A stretch of 64,000 nucleotides of DNA from Sipunculus nudus (taxonomy: Eukaryota > Annelida > Sipuncula > Golfingiida > Sipunculidae): contig CM049319.1 in the NCBI GenBank assembly GCA_026874595.1, positions 13,857,601 through 13,921,600 on the forward strand, written 5' to 3'. Below the pieces are notes generated by a model. That model was not told the DNA's origin and did not search any database. It worked only from the letters and a program-made list of their open reading frames with translations. The position numbers and the translations under genes are program-made. This document shows, piece after piece, positions 60,501-64,000 of this stretch. How positions within the stretch are numbered: position 1 is the first letter of the stretch; each line of letters starts with the position of its first letter.

Positions 60501-63036
60501 AAAATTCTTCCCTCAATTGTTGAGTTGTACAGATTAACACATTAAAATTATGGCAGAGAGGCGAGGCACCGGATCTATTTTTTATGGGGAGAGGTAAGGG
60601 AAATTGGTTCCTATTACTGCTCTGTACTGCAATGGGAAGGGTCAATACAATAAATTAGTAAATTGGTAAAATCACACACACTCATACACACACACATATA
60701 TATTTATATACATATATACCTTTATATACCTTTTTAGCGTCTGTAATACACATAGCAAATATATATATACTTTATCACATTTCAAATATATTACAATTTT
60801 ACAATTAAGTATAAGGTTTTAGAAAATAATTCTCTTCCAAGTATATGTAAATTCCAAACCAGGTTTAGGTATAATACTTCATATATTTAACTCATAAATT
60901 GAACCAAAGTCTAGAATTTTATTTATTACTGTATTTCATTTGCTAAATATAAATAATGTTCTCTAAATAATGTGGGGGGGGGGGGTTGATTACATCGACC
61001 ATCTTCCCTTTCCTCCCCCCTTAAATTGACGCCCCTGGATATACATGTATATCCAACATGATCCAACCGTCTTACGTAAAGAAGATTTATAACATAATCG
61101 GTAATTGCTTCTGCCAATCATTTTGAATGTTTATAGGGCCGTTGTTTCATGGACTTTTTTTCCCGGGTAAATTATAGATGCGAAGTCGATAGAATCTAAA
61201 AAGCAAAAAATGTTAAACCCTCTTGGAGTCCTTGAGCATGATAAGCCGGACTTTTAAAACCTAATAATCAAATTGTACAATCTTGTGAAATAAACAGAAT
61301 TGTTCAAGCTTAAATACAAACACCCCACTGTGTACATTTTGTTGTTAAATAACAATTTTAAAAACAAACAGTATTTACTTAGGTTACACAAATGAAGTGA
61401 GTTTATTTCAGGAATGTAAAGGAATACTTTTAGGAAAGTGAAGAGGTCCTTGAATATTAGCTCTACGGCAAATTTATTTTCATGAGTGTTTTGACAGCTG
61501 TCTACCACCAGAATGCTGGAGGCTTATGGGAAGGGGACCGGGACACATGAATCACATTTATGAGACTGACGCTCAATTCGATAGACTGTTTGGTAAATAT
61601 CTCAAACATACAGCCAGCACATCCATATATATATTTAGTGTTTAAAATGCTAAAACGCAACAGTTTAGGTTTTAAGTCCATCACAATGGCCCAAAACGCT
61701 GTCCAAATTTTCAGTTTTGTTTGTTTTACTTAATGGTATACTGCCAGTCCCCGTGAAGCGTCACAAGAAAGAGACGGAGAGTTGCTGGCTACTTACTTCG
61801 CCGTTGCGTAACTACTTCCGTGTCCACACAACTTCGCCTCAAATGCCTTCCCCTCGGGTCCCTACCATGCTTATGGGATCCCCCACTGGAAGCGCCCACT
61901 GTCTGTATAGGGGTGTATGTAGGTGGGATATCTTACGCTACATCTCGCGGTCTGTCATCTGTTATCCGACAGGGCAGTTTCCTAATGTAGAACGTTCCAT
62001 TTGAAGCCTCTCGTAATTCTGTCTTCTTTTCATCGATGAAATTGGTCGGGGTTGTAACTAGGGTTGGGTTAATATAAAGCTAAAGACATGGAGACCATTG
62101 TAGACATTGTTTAGAACAATAGAGTTAAGATACTGACCATGGAAACATGATATCTGAATCTGTATCTGATTCCATATAACTTCCAATTCTTTCATACCTC
62201 AGACACTTTATCTTTTCATATTGCTTTTGACTGGTTATGCCGAAATTTCTTCCTATGGGCACTATAATTATACAAAAGTTCATCCTAACGCACTGTGGGT
62301 CATATTAAATTGTCTATATTTCATTGGCATGTTGATTTGTTTAGAAATTCAAATGATACGACCCAATTTCTTCATTTGCAGATATGGGGAAGTTCAGAGC
62401 GGCTTATGCTTGGGAAAACACATCAGATGGCGGAAACGGAAGCTGCGCCGTGACGCATGACGGGAAGGCGGTGGTATCGTCATGCTATGGAAGAATCAGC
62501 GCATGGGACGCCAAAACCGGTTTTTCCTATGACAAACTTGCAGACCTTGACAGTGACGTCACTGCCATGGCAACGTCTCCCAACGACTACATTTGTTGTA
62601 CCGGGACCAAAAGTGGGAGTGTAATTGTATGGGACTTGGAACACATCATTAACAAACAAAATAGTACATAGGCCTATAGTCGCTTTAATGCAGTCTCTGA
62701 TACCATGATTTCCATAATTCAGTCCAGTTTTTATGTCACAAAAAAATTTACTGACTTAAGCCAGTCTTTTTTTTCGCGGATATAATCTTTTTAGTAAATG
62801 AGAACCAAGTATTCGGTAATAATGCTAATAACTTGTGCTCTTTTTTCTATCCCTGAATAAAAAACTATGTTGATACTGCACATTTTCATTCATAAAGGCA
62901 AAAATGAAATTGGATTGATGTTTGTGTTGTACGTATAGGGCTGTATTTTACTGTGACCTGACTGGGCCGTCTCTCTCCAGTTAACAGTTTCATACATTAG
63001 GAAACCCTTGTAATCATTTTAGTTTTATCAAAAAGA

Positions 63037-63081
<45 letters not shown>

Positions 63082-64000
63082 GTATAAGTTATCATATGTT
63101 AAATTTTATAAAACTTGGTTCTGGTCAGCTTGGGATCATAAACGCTGATCTCATTTGGAAAGAATAAGTCGGTAAGGCTGTAAAATCGATATTAACATCA
63201 AATCAAAACATGCTAAGACAAAATAGATTTTTACATAGTTTTCCGAGAAAAATATTTTTTTTAAATAGAAAGTTTATAAAAAGTTTTGAAAAAAATCATA
63301 AGATCAGGTTCACTTACTTGATTTCTTATTATAATATATTTCTTAGAAGAAGAGCAACAACAGCAAAACGTACATCATAACGTCCATTATATACAAAGGC
63401 ATTACCAAAATGTATGGTGTTTGGGTTAAAATATGCCTGCAGTCTATTTCTTGTGCAATAAATCAAATCCTCTCTATCCAGGGGCAACCTAGGGTTAAAA
63501 ACAGGCCCTTGAAATATTAGTGAAAGAGGGACTTTCAGATTTAAAATGTAAAATATAATTTTGCTTGAGGCTAACTTGTTCTTGCTCATATCACGTAATT
63601 TGCAGCAAACTGATCGCCGCTTCAGAACAGATGACTTTTTTTTAAAACTGTAATAAACTAAGATAATTTGTCAAAGAATGTAGAAGCATAGAGACATCTT
63701 CATATCCCCAAGTGTTTTGCTACGCTTTCACAGACCTTGGTTCAGCCACCTACTCTGGCGTCTATTTCATGAATATTGAACAAGGCAATTGAACCTATCA
63801 CATGATTCACGTACACTTGTTTTCAACTGACGTCTGATGTTATGTTTCGATCAAACGTTTTTGTATTGCTTGCAAGGCTGTAAAATCGATAATAACATCA
63901 AATCAAATCCTTCTTAGACCAAATTGATTTTTACATAGTTTTCCGAGAAAAATGATATTTTTTAAATAGAAAGTTTAAATAAAAGAAACCAATCAGATAA

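Overview
The window is animal nuclear DNA. Its genes are split by introns with standard GT..AG borders, the base composition is AT-rich, and about half of the sequence is degenerate dispersed and tandem repeats. No bacterial-type gene clusters, rRNA genes, CRISPR arrays or intact reverse transcriptase/transposase genes were seen. The repeat style (many non-autonomous Helitron-like and terminal-inverted-repeat elements with short internal tandem units) suggests a marine invertebrate, most likely a mollusc such as a bivalve. That taxonomic guess is inference.

Two protein-coding genes can be supported, both on the + strand. (1) Positions 6225-36596 carry PAXIP1/PTIP, the six-BRCT-domain adaptor of the DNA damage response and of MLL3/MLL4 histone methyltransferase complexes. 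I could assemble 19 coding exons whose phases all fit. They give 827 residues ending at a natural stop, with only the short first coding exon missing, probably left of the window. (2) Positions 55481-62671 carry a three-exon gene for an uncharacterised WD40-repeat protein of about 530 residues with an acidic, Ser/Thr-rich N-terminus.

Layout: 1-6224 is repeat-rich flank or intron 1 of PAXIP1. From 6225 to 28270 the PAXIP1 exons are small and the introns are inflated by elements: Helitron-like copies, inverted-repeat elements of 0.3-3 kb, a 0.5-kb MITE and a 29-bp minisatellite of about 1.5 kb. From 28271 to 36596 the exons are closer together and the introns mostly unique. 36597-40500 is 3' UTR and quiet intergenic DNA. 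40502-53520 is a dense repeat block with head-to-tail copies of one element family and internal tandem arrays of about 154-bp and 340-bp units. 53520-55480 is intergenic, followed by the WD40 gene and a short unique right flank.

The most interesting observations are: the 29-bp minisatellite in PAXIP1 intron 6 appears to continue, in register, a stretch of exon 6 coding sequence; the last PAXIP1 exon has a 74-bp-offset upstream duplicate with its own acceptor and stop codon; one element family shows head-to-tail copies joined twice at the same internal point; and a Helitron carries repeated AGGTCA direct repeats resembling nuclear-receptor sites.
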